A stretch of 64,000 bases of DNA from Lactobacillus helsingborgensis (GTDB lineage Bacteria; Bacillota; Bacilli; Lactobacillales; Lactobacillaceae), in the NCBI RefSeq assembly GCF_000970855.1, contig NZ_KQ034046.1, positions 677,796 through 741,795 of the forward strand, written 5' to 3'. Position 1 is the first letter of the stretch; each line of letters begins with the position of its first letter. Shown here piece by piece: positions 56,143 to 64,000 of this stretch. The position numbers and the translations under genes are program-made. The notes beneath the pieces were generated by a model, which saw only the letters and a program-made list of their open reading frames with translations, was not told the DNA's origin and did not search any database.

Positions 56143-56631
56143 TTGCAATTAACCGATTATGTTAAAAAAGATACGATTTTTTTGAATTGCCAAGCTCAAA
56201 GTAGGGCAGAACTCTTTTCAAAAGTGTCAGACAAGCTTTTGAATGAGGGTTATGTCAAAAAAGGCTTTTTAGATTTTATTAATCACAGAGAGGATAACTA
56301 TCCTACGGGGTTGCAGCTGCAAAACTATACTGTAGCAATTCCACACGGCGATCCCCAGTTTATCAACAAGCCCTTTGTAGCTGTTATTACATTGACTAAA
56401 CCAATTACTATGAGACGCATGGATGATGCGATAATCAAATTACCCGTAGACACACTATTTACGCTCGGTCTCACTAATGGTAGTGATCACCTTGATTTAC
56501 TTAAAGAAATTATGAAATTACTGCAGACCGATTCGTTTGTGCAGCAAATCAAAAATTGCACAAATAAAGACGAAGTGGAAACAGTAATTCGTGTTGCAGA
56601 AAAAAAGAGAAAGGAAAATTCTGATGACTGA
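56143..56631 (+). CDS. PTS EIIA component, fructose/galactitol type
   Basis: A 162-residue EIIA_2-family protein. The phosphorylation site is His68 in VAIPHGD, preceded by the typical YPTGLQL segment. The start is TTG at 56143 with AGAAAGGAG upstream. It receives phosphate from HPr and passes it to the EIIB encoded immediately after, with which it overlaps by 8 bases. Confidence 0.9.
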   Translation: MQLTDYVKKDTIFLNCQAQSRAELFSKVSDKLLNEGYVKKGFLDFINHREDNYPTGLQLQNYTVAIPHGDPQFINKPFVAVITLTKPITMRRMDDAIIKLPVDTLFTLGLTNGSDHLDLLKEIMKLLQTDSFVQQIKNCTNKDEVETVIRVAEKKRKENSDD

Positions 56632-56932
56632 AAAATTAAATATTTTAGTTGCTTGTGGCAGTGGGGTAGCGACTTCAACTATTGCTGCAGACGATATTGA
56701 AGATGTTTGCCGAGAATATGGGATTACTAATTATGCTATTTCCAAATGCAGCATGACAGAAATGCCCAGTATGAGTCAAAACTATGACATTGTTTTTACC
56801 ACCAATAATTACCGCGGCAAAATTGACACACCCTTAATGAGCGTCACCGGCTTTATTACTGGGATTAATACTGCAGAACTAAGGCAAAAAGTAGGCGAAA
56901 AATTGCTTTCTTTAACAAAGGATAGGGAGTGA
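56624..56932 (+). CDS. PTS EIIB component, galactitol (GAT) type
   Basis: A 102-residue EIIB with the phosphocysteine loop LVACGSGVATSTI (Cys11). The ATG at 56624 lies within the end of the EIIA gene and is preferred over an earlier in-frame start at 56591. The sequence type matches galactitol/arabitol-family EIIB proteins. Confidence 0.9.
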   Translation: MTEKLNILVACGSGVATSTIAADDIEDVCREYGITNYAISKCSMTEMPSMSQNYDIVFTTNNYRGKIDTPLMSVTGFITGINTAELRQKVGEKLLSLTKDRE

Positions 56933-56936
56933 AATT

Positions 56937-58187
56937 ATGGAAATACTAGGACAAATTTTTAAGACCATTATTAATATTGGTGCCACAGCTCTGCTGCCAA
57001 TCATCATTTTCATTCTGGGCATGATTTTTAGAATGAAAATCGGGGATGCAATTAAGTCTGGTTTAACTGTCGGTATCGGATTTATGGGACTTACTTTAGT
57101 TGTTAATCTGTTAACTGCTTCGTTAAAACCTGCTGTGGACTATTATTCTAAGTTAGGTACCGGCTACACGATTACTGATATTGGTTGGCCAGCGGTCGGT
57201 GCAGCTTCGTGGGTAGCACCTTTTGCCGGTTTGGCAATTCTATTAGGAATAATTATCAATATTGTTTTGGTGCGAACCGGTTTAACAAAAACAATGAACG
57301 TCGATATTTGGAATTACATGCACTTCTTAATACCAGGTTCATTAGCTTATGTTTTATTCAATAACTTTTGGATTGGTTTGCTGGTGACGGTGGGCATGTC
57401 AGTTATTGCGCTTTTCATTGGTGATAAATTAGCACCAAAATGGCAAAATTACTTCGGTTTAGACGGCACCACCTGCACTACGATTATCTATACTGCCTGG
57501 GTTATGCCTTTTGCTTGGCTAATCAATAAATTAATTGATTTTATTCCCGGGCTAAATAAGGTTGATCTGAGTTTAGAGAAAGTAAACAAAAAGTTAGGTG
57601 TTTTTGGCGAATCTTCCGTTATCGGCACCATAGTCGGTATTTTACTCGCACTTTTAACCCGCCAAAATTTGGCTCATACAGTTACTATGGCGATTGGAAT
57701 AGCCAGCGTTATGGTTTTGATGCCAAAAATGGTGGGAGTGTTAATGGAAGGTATTTCTCCAGTTGGCAAAGCGGCACGTTCAACAATGACGAAACAAATG
57801 GGTAAAAAGGCTAATTTGAACATTGGGATGGATATTGCTTTAGGCTTAGGCGATCCAGCCACTGAAACTGCCACTGTCATCACCATTCCGCTGGTGATTC
57901 TCTGTGCTTTGTTTTTGCCAAATATTAGATTGTTCCCAGTGGGCCTTTTAATGTCAATTATTTATATTTCGGTTGCGGGCACTTTAATGACTAAGGGCAA
58001 CTTGTTTAGAACTATTTTGATTGGTGTGATTTTCTGTAGCGTAACCCTGTATTTGGAAGCTTATGTTGCCCCCGGCGCAACCAAAATTATTCAAACGGGC
58101 GGCGTCCATGTCAGTGGATTGTCATCTGACCTGACACTGTCGGAACCGTGGAATGCACTAATTTACTGGTTAAGTACTATTTTTTAA
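56937..58187 (+). CDS. PTS EIIC component, galactitol (GAT) family
   Basis: A 416-residue permease with about ten helices and the GAT-family segments FRMKIGDAIKSGLTVGIGFMGL (about 27-48) and WNYMHFLIPGSLAYVL (about 121-136). GAT permeases import hexitols or pentitols as alditol phosphates. The gene is 4 bases after EIIB. The downstream SDR, epimerase and isomerase genes support a polyol substrate. Confidence 0.88.
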   Translation: MEILGQIFKTIINIGATALLPIIIFILGMIFRMKIGDAIKSGLTVGIGFMGLTLVVNLLTASLKPAVDYYSKLGTGYTITDIGWPAVGAASWVAPFAGLAILLGIIINIVLVRTGLTKTMNVDIWNYMHFLIPGSLAYVLFNNFWIGLLVTVGMSVIALFIGDKLAPKWQNYFGLDGTTCTTIIYTAWVMPFAWLINKLIDFIPGLNKVDLSLEKVNKKLGVFGESSVIGTIVGILLALLTRQNLAHTVTMAIGIASVMVLMPKMVGVLMEGISPVGKAARSTMTKQMGKKANLNIGMDIALGLGDPATETATVITIPLVILCALFLPNIRLFPVGLLMSIIYISVAGTLMTKGNLFRTILIGVIFCSVTLYLEAYVAPGATKIIQTGGVHVSGLSSDLTLSEPWNALIYWLSTIF

Positions 58188-58212
58188 AAAGATATATGGG
58201 GTTATCCAAAAT

Positions 58213-58860
58213 ATGAGTGAAATATTACCGTCAATTTTTGGCGCAGATATTCTTAATCTGCAAAAGGAAATTGACATTTTAGAAAGTGAAAACGTTAGGA
58301 CTTTGCACGTAGACATGATGGATGGCAATTTTGTTTCCAACATTGCTTTTGGTCCTAATCAGGTTCAGGCGCTGAAAGAATACAGCAAGATGAAATTTGA
58401 TATTCATATGATGCTTGCCCATCCGTTGGCACATTTAGATGATGCAATTGCTACAGGTGCGGAAATGATCTGCGTTCATTATGAATCAACACCGCACATC
58501 CATTTTGTTTTACAGCAAATTAAAAAAGCCGGCTGCAAAGCTGGTGTTGCTTTAAGTCCCGGAACGCCGGAGGCAGTATTGAAATACCTCTTAGATGAAA
58601 TTGACTATGTATTGGTCATGTCGATTAATCCTGGTCAGCCTGGGCAAAGATTTATTCCGCAAACCGTTGACAAGATTAAAAACGTACGGGAAATGGTCAA
58701 GGGACGCGACATCAAAATTGAAGTGGATGGTGGAATAAATGATAAATATGCCGCACAGTGTGCTGCTGCAGGAGCAGATATGTTGGTAGTAGGTGGTTAT
58801 TTATTTAATGGTAACCAAGTGAAACAGCAGCTGCTTAAGCTCAGAAATGCAGTCAAATAG
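58213..58860 (+). CDS. Ribulose-phosphate 3-epimerase-family enzyme (Rpe/AlsE-like)
   Basis: A 215-residue TIM-barrel protein of the Rpe family. Metal and catalytic residues are conserved: His32 and Asp34 in LHVDMMDGNF, His65 in FDIHMML, and the Asp in EVDGGIND near residue 172. The glycine-rich phosphate loop MSINPGQPGQRF is also present. Its place in a PTS polyol operon means it may epimerise the ketose phosphate made here: ribulose/xylulose-5-phosphate if the substrate is a pentitol, or a hexulose-6-phosphate (AlsE-like) if a hexitol. The next gene starts right after its stop. Confidence 0.85.
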   Translation: MSEILPSIFGADILNLQKEIDILESENVRTLHVDMMDGNFVSNIAFGPNQVQALKEYSKMKFDIHMMLAHPLAHLDDAIATGAEMICVHYESTPHIHFVLQQIKKAGCKAGVALSPGTPEAVLKYLLDEIDYVLVMSINPGQPGQRFIPQTVDKIKNVREMVKGRDIKIEVDGGINDKYAAQCAAAGADMLVVGGYLFNGNQVKQQLLKLRNAVK

Positions 58861-58862
58861 TG

Positions 58863-59432
58863 ATGAAAAGAGAAAAGAAATTGCAAAATTATACATTAAA
58901 AATTTTAAACCAGTTGACACATTATGCGGAACAAGAAGATACAGCTGATATTGCTTTAGTTGTGACTGAAATATTGCATGCTAATCATATATTTTTAGCA
59001 GGTGCTGGCCGTTCTGGCTTGGCTGTGCGGGGCTTTGGCAATAGGTTATTGCATTTAGGATTTTCAGTTAGCATCGTTGGAGAAATCAGTTCACCCCATT
59101 CACAGCCGGGAGATTTATTAATTATCTGTTCCGGCTCCGGAGAAACTACTAGTTTAAAAGCCTTAGCGCAAAAAGCTGCAGCCGCCAAAGTAAAAATCAT
59201 CTTGTTTTCTACTACTAAGGAATCTACTATTGCGAAACTTGCTAATCATACATTGATTATTCCGGGAAAAACCAAGACAGCGCAAGATAAAACTACTGGT
59301 TTTACGCAACCAATGGGCTCGGTATTTGAACAACTATCATTTTTAACTTTTGACGGCATAGTAATGAATTTAATGGATCAGACCGGTGAAACTTCAGTTT
59401 CAATGTTCCAAAGACACGCGGATTTTGAGTGA
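58863..59432 (+). CDS. hxlB: SIS-domain sugar-phosphate isomerase (6-phospho-3-hexuloisomerase-like)
   Basis: A 189-residue SIS protein. The phosphosugar-binding motifs are AGAGRSGLAVRGFGNRLLHLG (about 40-60) and CSGSGETTSL near 80-89. The C-terminal half has GSVFEQLSFLTFDGIV, typical of HxlB. HxlB interconverts D-arabino-3-hexulose-6-phosphate and fructose-6-phosphate. It starts just after the epimerase stop. It is most likely an isomerase of the phosphorylated polyol product, but the precise substrate is inferred, not shown. Confidence 0.8.
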   Translation: MKREKKLQNYTLKILNQLTHYAEQEDTADIALVVTEILHANHIFLAGAGRSGLAVRGFGNRLLHLGFSVSIVGEISSPHSQPGDLLIICSGSGETTSLKALAQKAAAAKVKIILFSTTKESTIAKLANHTLIIPGKTKTAQDKTTGFTQPMGSVFEQLSFLTFDGIVMNLMDQTGETSVSMFQRHADFE

Positions 59433-59449
59433 GAGAAAGGATAGATAAT

Positions 59450-60199
59450 ATGAAAAAGTTTGACGGACAGGTTGTACTGGTAACAGGCGGCGCTAACGGT
59501 ATTGGTAAAGGAATAGCAGAAAAGTTTGCCGCAAACGGTGCGAATACGGTCATTGTTGATTATGACAGTGAAAAGGGAAAGCAAATTGCGGCAGAGATAA
59601 CAAATAAATATCAAAAATCTCTTTTTGTTAAAACGGACGTTTCTAACTATCAGGATTTACAAAACGTTCATGACCAAGTAATGGCTGAATTTGGTAGAAT
59701 TGACGTCCTTGTACTTGATGCAGGCATTGCCTACGCTGATAAAGTATCCGAAATAACACCGGCAGAATGGCAAAAAGTGCTTAATATCAACTTAAGTGGT
59801 TACTTTTACACTGTTAAAGCCTTTTATCAAGAATTTCTGGAGAACAAGGGCAGTATCGTATTTATCAGCTCTGGTTCAGCTCTTAGTGGAACTGGCGGCG
59901 GAGTAGCTTATCCTGCTTCAAAAGCCGGCGGAGAAGGACTGATGCGCGGTCTTGCTAAGGAACTGGGACCAAAAGGGGTAACCGTTAATGCTATTGCACC
60001 AAGGGTAATTGACTCCGGCTTGTTAAGCGTGCATTATCCTACTAAGGAAAGTTTGGCGCCTTTACTAAAACAAATTGCGGTTAGAAGAATTGGCACTGTT
60101 TCGGACGTTGCCAATCTAGCATACTTCTTAGCTAGTCCTGAAAATTCGTATATTCAGGGTCAAACAATTTTGCTTGACGGCAACAGAACGGTCAGATAA
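59450..60199 (+). CDS. SDR family alditol-phosphate dehydrogenase
   Basis: A 249-residue classical short-chain dehydrogenase. The cofactor motif is TGGANGIGKG (about 13-22), the NAG-like segment is LDAGIAYADK near 85-94, and the catalytic Ser in ISSGSALSG with YPASK (near 153-157) is present. It probably oxidises the alditol phosphate delivered by the PTS to a ketose phosphate. The ATG at 59450 has GAAAGGATAG upstream; a GTG at 59429 would overlap the previous gene. It is the last gene of the operon. Confidence 0.88.
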   Translation: MKKFDGQVVLVTGGANGIGKGIAEKFAANGANTVIVDYDSEKGKQIAAEITNKYQKSLFVKTDVSNYQDLQNVHDQVMAEFGRIDVLVLDAGIAYADKVSEITPAEWQKVLNINLSGYFYTVKAFYQEFLENKGSIVFISSGSALSGTGGGVAYPASKAGGEGLMRGLAKELGPKGVTVNAIAPRVIDSGLLSVHYPTKESLAPLLKQIAVRRIGTVSDVANLAYFLASPENSYIQGQTILLDGNRTVR

Positions 60200-60210
60200 T
60201 TTGGTTTTAT

Positions 60211-60247
60211 AATACCCCCGAATTAAAAAGAGATTTGGGGGTATTAT
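60211..60247 (+). terminator. Terminator of the polyol operon
   Basis: Arms AATACCCCCGAAT / ATTTGGGGGTATT followed by a short T-rich tract. Confidence 0.85.
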
Positions 60248-60466
60248 TGTGTCTATATTTTCATACGCTAACTAAAAAGGGGACTACTAAACGCATTTAG
60301 TTATAGCAAAAATCTTAGTTAAATTTGCAAATCAATCTGTTAGACTTAATCATTTGTACCAAGTTCATATTTGGCCTAAAATGCAGTCAGTTAGAATTTT
60401 TCGTTACTAAAATGATAACTAAATATGCACTTTTTATAATAAGATTACAAAAATGGAGTTAGGTAA

Positions 60467-60847
60467 ATGATTAAATGGCAGGAAGACTGGGCTTATAACA
60501 AATATTGGGTAATGGCTCACTCTCAAGCATGTTATGAGCAGATTCGATTGTTAGCTAAAGATAATATGTGGTCAGAACAAAAAGAAACTGAATTTGAGCA
60601 CTTGTTAGCACAAGCAGCTAGTCAAGCGCCCACTACTAAAACATTAACTAATGCCTATCAGCATGTCTGGGGTTATTTTAAGAAAATTTGTACACCCCAA
60701 GAAAAACAAACTTATTTACTCTTGTTGCAAAAATTGACGCCGCAAGACGATGAATTAGGTCCGTTTTTAAGCGGTCTAACCAACAAATATCAAGTTACCT
60801 ACTTACTAAATTCGCGGTTAATGCAGGAGGCTCAAGCACAATCATGA
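60467..60847 (+). CDS. DUF1722 (YbgA-like) domain protein
   Basis: A 126-residue helical protein matching DUF1722. Typical segments are MIKWQEDWAYNKYWVMAHSQACYEQIR (the N-terminal helix), AYQHVWGYFKKICTPQEKQTYLLLL (about 62-87) and the C-terminal YLLNSRLMQ (about 112-120). The family is often fused to DUF523 or linked to DNA-repair genes, with no proven activity. TATAAT lies at 60435-60440. Its end overlaps the downstream glycosylase start (ATGA), so the two are translationally coupled. Confidence 0.85.
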   Translation: MIKWQEDWAYNKYWVMAHSQACYEQIRLLAKDNMWSEQKETEFEHLLAQAASQAPTTKTLTNAYQHVWGYFKKICTPQEKQTYLLLLQKLTPQDDELGPFLSGLTNKYQVTYLLNSRLMQEAQAQS

Positions 60848-61209
60848 GATTATGGCACCAAGAATTAATCTGGCAATTGCCCCGGCAACAATTATTAGGG
60901 CAACACCGCGAAATTGCTGCTTTACGCGGGCGTGGCTGGGGTAAACCTCATGCCACTGTTAACTATGTTTTTCAATATTCGCCCTATAAACTTTATCAAT
61001 TTCATTTATTAGTTTTAGCTGAAATGGCAAGGCGCCATTATCATCCAGATGTTAAATGGTTTGATCCATATTATCGCGGACAGTATTGTGCTAGATACGA
61101 AAGTTTAGCTGCTATTCCTTGGACAGACCCCATCTACCCAGAGCATGATGCTGCCTATTTAAAAGCTTGTTTAGCTAATTTGCACCAAAAAGGCATTGAC
61201 TTAAATTAG
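60844..61209 (+). CDS. Pyrimidine dimer DNA glycosylase / endonuclease V-like protein
   Basis: A 121-residue protein of the TIGR02328 / Pyr_excise type. It begins MRLWHQELIWQLPRQQLLGQHRE (the family N-terminus with the catalytic-type Arg/His segment) and contains ALRGRGWGKPHATVNYVF and SPYKLYQFHLLV. The family acts on UV-induced pyrimidine dimers in phage T4 DenV-like enzymes. It is coupled to the DUF1722 gene by a 4-base overlap, suggesting a two-gene UV-repair unit (inference). Confidence 0.85.
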   Translation: MRLWHQELIWQLPRQQLLGQHREIAALRGRGWGKPHATVNYVFQYSPYKLYQFHLLVLAEMARRHYHPDVKWFDPYYRGQYCARYESLAAIPWTDPIYPEHDAAYLKACLANLHQKGIDLN

Positions 61210-61257
61210 GTAGGGATAATTAGTTTTAACCATTCAAGTGTTCTAATTAAGTTAAAA

Positions 61258-61300
61258 AAATATCCGCAAAACATACAACCAGAGTTTTGCGGATATTTTT
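61258..61300. terminator. Bidirectional terminator between the glycosylase and murT genes
   Basis: A stem TATCCGCAAAAC / GTTTTGCGGATA with A and T runs on the two sides, lying between converging genes. Confidence 0.9.
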
Positions 61301-61310
61301 ACTTAAATAA

Positions 61311-62663
61311 TTACATGCCTGCCTTAACGATTTTCTTTTCAGCCATAGTTTTACGTAAAGAAAGCATAGCAGTATAGGTAGATAAAATGTAAACTTTTTT
61401 AGTTGGCAAATTGGCAATATTGGCGATTACTTCCTCATTATCTGTGCAGGTAACCATTTTACCGGGGTCAAAGCCGGCGACTTCAAGACGAAAGCCCATG
61501 TCATGCCAGCGCTGTCCACCAACCAGAATTTTTTTAATTTGATCGTGATTCAAGTCTTCAAATTGACCGTCCCATATCCAAGAAGTGTCGATGCCGTCAG
61601 CGTGATTAGCATTAAGCAGAGCAACTAGGGAATAGTCATCTTTTTCAGTGTTAAGCATGTGCAGTACTTCGTCTAATCCCACCGGATTTTTAACCAAGAT
61701 CAGATCAATTTCTTTTCCTTCATATTTAATTAACTCTTGTCTACCAAAAATACGTTTATTTCTGGCAAAAGCTTGCGCAATTTCATCTTCGCTTAAGCCA
61801 AAGTGACGTGCCACAGAATAAGCTGCCAAAGCATTATAGATGTTATAAGTACCACCAATGTTTATAATGTAGTTTTTGCTACCCATCTGAAACTCAAGTT
61901 TATTCGGCGTTTGTTCAATAATCCTGTTAACAGAATATGTTAGCTCCGGTCTGTGGTATTGGCAGTTGGGGCAGAAAAAATCACCCAAGTTAGCGTAGAT
62001 GCGTTCGTGATAGTGCAAAATATGATCGCATTGAGGACATAAGATACCGTCAGTATTAACGGGAGCCTTCATATCATTTTGCGGATTATCATCTGGCAGT
62101 TTAAAGCCGTAATAGATTTTGGGATTAGGCAAATCAACGGAAGAAAAGATACTGGCATCACCATTTGCAATGATGGTTGCTTCAGGTGCTAATTTAATTC
62201 CAGCAACAATTTTTTCGTAAGTGGTGTAGATTTCACCGTAGCGATCCATTTGATCGCGAAAAATATTGGTTAAAACAAAAACGCTGGGATGAACCAATTC
62301 CGTTACCATTTTGACGTTAGCTTCATCAACTTCCAGTACTGCTATTGGCCTCTTGGCCTTTTTCTTCTTGTGTGCCAAAAAGGCGGTAATGATTCCCTGC
62401 TGCATATTGGAGCCGGACGGATTGGTTAAAACGTCGCCGTATTTTTCCCGCAGTGCTGCTACGATTAATGCCGTTGTCATTGTTTTACCATTTGTTCCGG
62501 TAACAATAACCGTTTCGTAGCCCTCAGCTAATGTTTTCAAAATTGCAGGATCAATATCCATAGCTAACTTGCCGGGGAAACTAGTTCCGCCTTTAAGTAC
62601 ATTATGTAAAAACCAATAACTCGATTTGCCGGCAACTTTAGCAATTCCAGATTTAAAACTCAT
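61311..62663 (-). CDS. murT: Lipid II isoglutaminyl synthase, MurT subunit
   Basis: A 450-residue Mur ligase-family protein. The ATP loop GTNGKTMT lies near residue 55. The four-Cys zinc ribbon CPQCDHILHYHERIY...FFCPNCQ is at about 207-235, and a C-terminal DUF1727-type domain follows. MurT with the glutaminase GatD amidates glutamate of lipid II. The ATG at 62663 with GAGGGAAG upstream is preferred over a start 30 bases earlier. Usually gatD follows in the same operon. Here a terminator follows at once and no gatD is in the window. Confidence 0.92.
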   Translation of the reverse strand: MSFKSGIAKVAGKSSYWFLHNVLKGGTSFPGKLAMDIDPAILKTLAEGYETVIVTGTNGKTMTTALIVAALREKYGDVLTNPSGSNMQQGIITAFLAHKKKKAKRPIAVLEVDEANVKMVTELVHPSVFVLTNIFRDQMDRYGEIYTTYEKIVAGIKLAPEATIIANGDASIFSSVDLPNPKIYYGFKLPDDNPQNDMKAPVNTDGILCPQCDHILHYHERIYANLGDFFCPNCQYHRPELTYSVNRIIEQTPNKLEFQMGSKNYIINIGGTYNIYNALAAYSVARHFGLSEDEIAQAFARNKRIFGRQELIKYEGKEIDLILVKNPVGLDEVLHMLNTEKDDYSLVALLNANHADGIDTSWIWDGQFEDLNHDQIKKILVGGQRWHDMGFRLEVAGFDPGKMVTCTDNEEVIANIANLPTKKVYILSTYTAMLSLRKTMAEKKIVKAGM

Positions 62664-62809
62664 ATTCTTCCCTCGCTTTAAAATCATTAACAACTATAGC
62701 ATAGCCACGAACTGAAAACGAGTTTTTAGCGACTATTTAACTGCACTTATTTTATTTTTACATTATACTAGATGAGTTAGGTGAATTTAAATGAAACAAA
62801 GGAGCAAGA

Positions 62810-63409
62810 ATGGCACAACTATTTTTTGAGTATGGCACTATGAGCAGTGGCAAAACTTTGGAAATACTGAAAGACGCTCATAATTATGAGGCTCAAGGTC
62901 GGAAAATTGTTTTATTAACAAGCGGTATTGATAATCGCAGTGGAGTTGGTACTGTGGCATCAAGGATTGGGTTGCACAGAAAAGCAGTTCCTATAGATCA
63001 CGACTTTGATATTTTTGCTTATATTAAGGAAGTAAACGAGCAGGAAAAAGCGCGCGGAGATGGTGAAATTGCCTGCGTGTTTGTTGATGAAGCACAATTT
63101 TTAGAACGGCATCACGTAGTGGAATGTGCCAAAATAGTTGATGATTTAGGTATTCCGGTAATGACTTTTGGCTTAAAAAATGACTTCCAAAACAATTTAT
63201 TTGAAGGAACGAAAAACCTGTTGATTTTTGCTGATAAGATTAAAGAAATAAAAACAATTTGCCACTACTGTGGTAGAAAGGCTACAATGAATCAACGGAT
63301 ACATAATGGCAAGCCGGTTTATGAAGGAGAACAGGTACAAATAGGTGGGGATGAAAGCTACTACCCAGTTTGTCGTTTTCATTATTTTCACCCAAGTCAA
63401 TCAAGATAG
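62810..63409 (+). CDS. tdk: Thymidine kinase, type II
   Basis: A 199-residue kinase salvaging thymidine to dTMP. Walker A GTMSSGKT is at 9-16, and the DEAQFL Walker B-like motif near 90. The zinc-binding set is CHYC near 149-152, with a second Cys in PVCRFHYF near the C-terminus. It is divergent from murT and 17 bases ahead of prfA, the standard Firmicute order tdk-prfA. AAAGGAG precedes the ATG. Confidence 0.95.
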   Translation: MAQLFFEYGTMSSGKTLEILKDAHNYEAQGRKIVLLTSGIDNRSGVGTVASRIGLHRKAVPIDHDFDIFAYIKEVNEQEKARGDGEIACVFVDEAQFLERHHVVECAKIVDDLGIPVMTFGLKNDFQNNLFEGTKNLLIFADKIKEIKTICHYCGRKATMNQRIHNGKPVYEGEQVQIGGDESYYPVCRFHYFHPSQSR

Positions 63410-63426
63410 AGAGGGATTAATAGAAC

Positions 63427-64000
63427 ATGGATAAAATTATGGCGCAGCTTGAAGGTCTTGTTGCTCATTATGATGAACTGCAAGAGATGATGGCCGATCC
63501 AGAGGTTATCAATGATACCAAGAGGTATATGGAGGTATCAAAAGAAGAAGCAGATCTGAGAGACGTGGTCCAAAAATACCGCAAGTTCAAGGCTGATAAA
63601 AAAGAAATTGCGGATAATAAAGATATTATTGCAAGCGAAAGCGATTCCGATTTGGTAGAAATGGCCAAAGAAGAAAATAATGATTTGGAAGATGAAATCG
63701 CCCAACTTGAAGATGAGATTAAGATCTTAATGCTGCCTAAAGACCCTAATGATGATAAAGACATTATTATGGAAATTAGAGGAGCAGCAGGTGGGGATGA
63801 AGCTTCCTTATTTGCCGGTGATTTGCTCAGAATGTATGAAAAATACGCGGAAAGACAAAACTGGCAGGTTTCTGTAGTTGATAGCGAACCTACAGAAGTT
63901 GGTGGTTATAAGCGGATCGCAATCATGATTACGGGCGATAAGGTTTATTCTAAGCTTAAATATGAAAACGGCGCTCACCGTGTGCAAAGAGTTCCTGTGA
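63427..64000 (+). CDS. prfA: Peptide chain release factor 1, 5' part (runs off the window)
   Basis: The first 191 codons of RF1 (about 360 in full), continuing beyond the right edge. The N-terminus (MDKIMAQLEGLVAHYDEL) is followed by the coiled helical domain 1. Then comes the start of the core domain with IMEIRGAAGGDEASLFAGDLLRMY and the HRVQRVPV segment at the end of the window. The GGQ catalytic loop lies beyond the edge. The gene follows tdk with GAGAGGGA upstream. Confidence 0.95.
   Translation, partial: MDKIMAQLEGLVAHYDELQEMMADPEVINDTKRYMEVSKEEADLRDVVQKYRKFKADKKEIADNKDIIASESDSDLVEMAKEENNDLEDEIAQLEDEIKILMLPKDPNDDKDIIMEIRGAAGGDEASLFAGDLLRMYEKYAERQNWQVSVVDSEPTEVGGYKRIAIMITGDKVYSKLKYENGAHRVQRVPV

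Overview
The window looks like a chromosomal segment of a low-GC Lactobacillus sensu stricto (L. acidophilus/delbrueckii group, possibly one of the insect-gut lineages). The evidence is the AT-rich base composition, a CBS-less GuaB, a comG competence operon, a surface protein with a C-terminal SLAP-type domain, an HPr-regulated type of glycerol kinase with alpha-glycerophosphate oxidase, and typical neighbours such as MurT, tdk and prfA. The species cannot be fixed from the sequence alone. No insertion sequence, prophage or CRISPR array was seen.

Layout. 0.1-2 kb: drug-efflux MFS plus MarR regulator with a perfect palindrome over the transcription start. 2-3.2 kb: guaB on the minus strand. 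3.7-6.3 kb: three-gene ABC-2 exporter. 6.4-9 kb: orphan RelB/DinJ-like protein, then a copper operon (cupredoxin plus P-type ATPase) behind two cop boxes. 9-15 kb, minus strand: an ABC-2 exporter and a large FtsX-type permease with its ATPase. 15-19 kb: HAD phosphatase, APC permease, YebC, XRE regulator. 19-20.3 kb: gene-free AT-rich stretch with a probable small RNA and nested inverted repeats. 20.3-26.2 kb: comGA-comGG, methyltransferase, ackA. 26.4-27.6 kb: tmRNA and a DUF2188 protein. 27.8-33.4 kb: MFS, LysR, glpK, glpO. 33.6-37.2 kb: manA, a membrane protein and a two-component system. 37.2-42.6 kb: SPFH protein, LTA-synthase-like enzyme, VanZ protein, pgi. 42.7-47.7 kb: second DHA2 efflux pump, orphan PTS EIIC with a leader ORF, AraC regulator, tiny membrane protein. 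47.8-53.4 kb: SLAP protein, serine hydrolase, broken LytTR regulator with DUF3021, two tRNAs, an unknown membrane protein and a lipoprotein. 54.1-60.2 kb: a catabolite-controlled polyol-type PTS operon whose activator carries an in-frame amber codon. 60.5-64 kb: DUF1722, pyrimidine-dimer glycosylase, murT, tdk and the 5' part of prfA.

How the genes fit together. The metabolic content is sugar and polyol uptake feeding glycolysis or phosphoketolase (PTS operon, pgi, manA, glpK/glpO, ackA). Around it sit envelope genes (LtaS-like, MurT, SLAP, VanZ) and several stress or efflux exporters with their own regulators. The least explained parts are the ncRNA/inverted-repeat island at 19.1-20.2 kb, the leader ORF and hairpins around the orphan EIIC (44.2-45.6 kb), and the polyol operon with an Rpe-like epimerase plus a SIS hexulose-phosphate isomerase under an interrupted activator.
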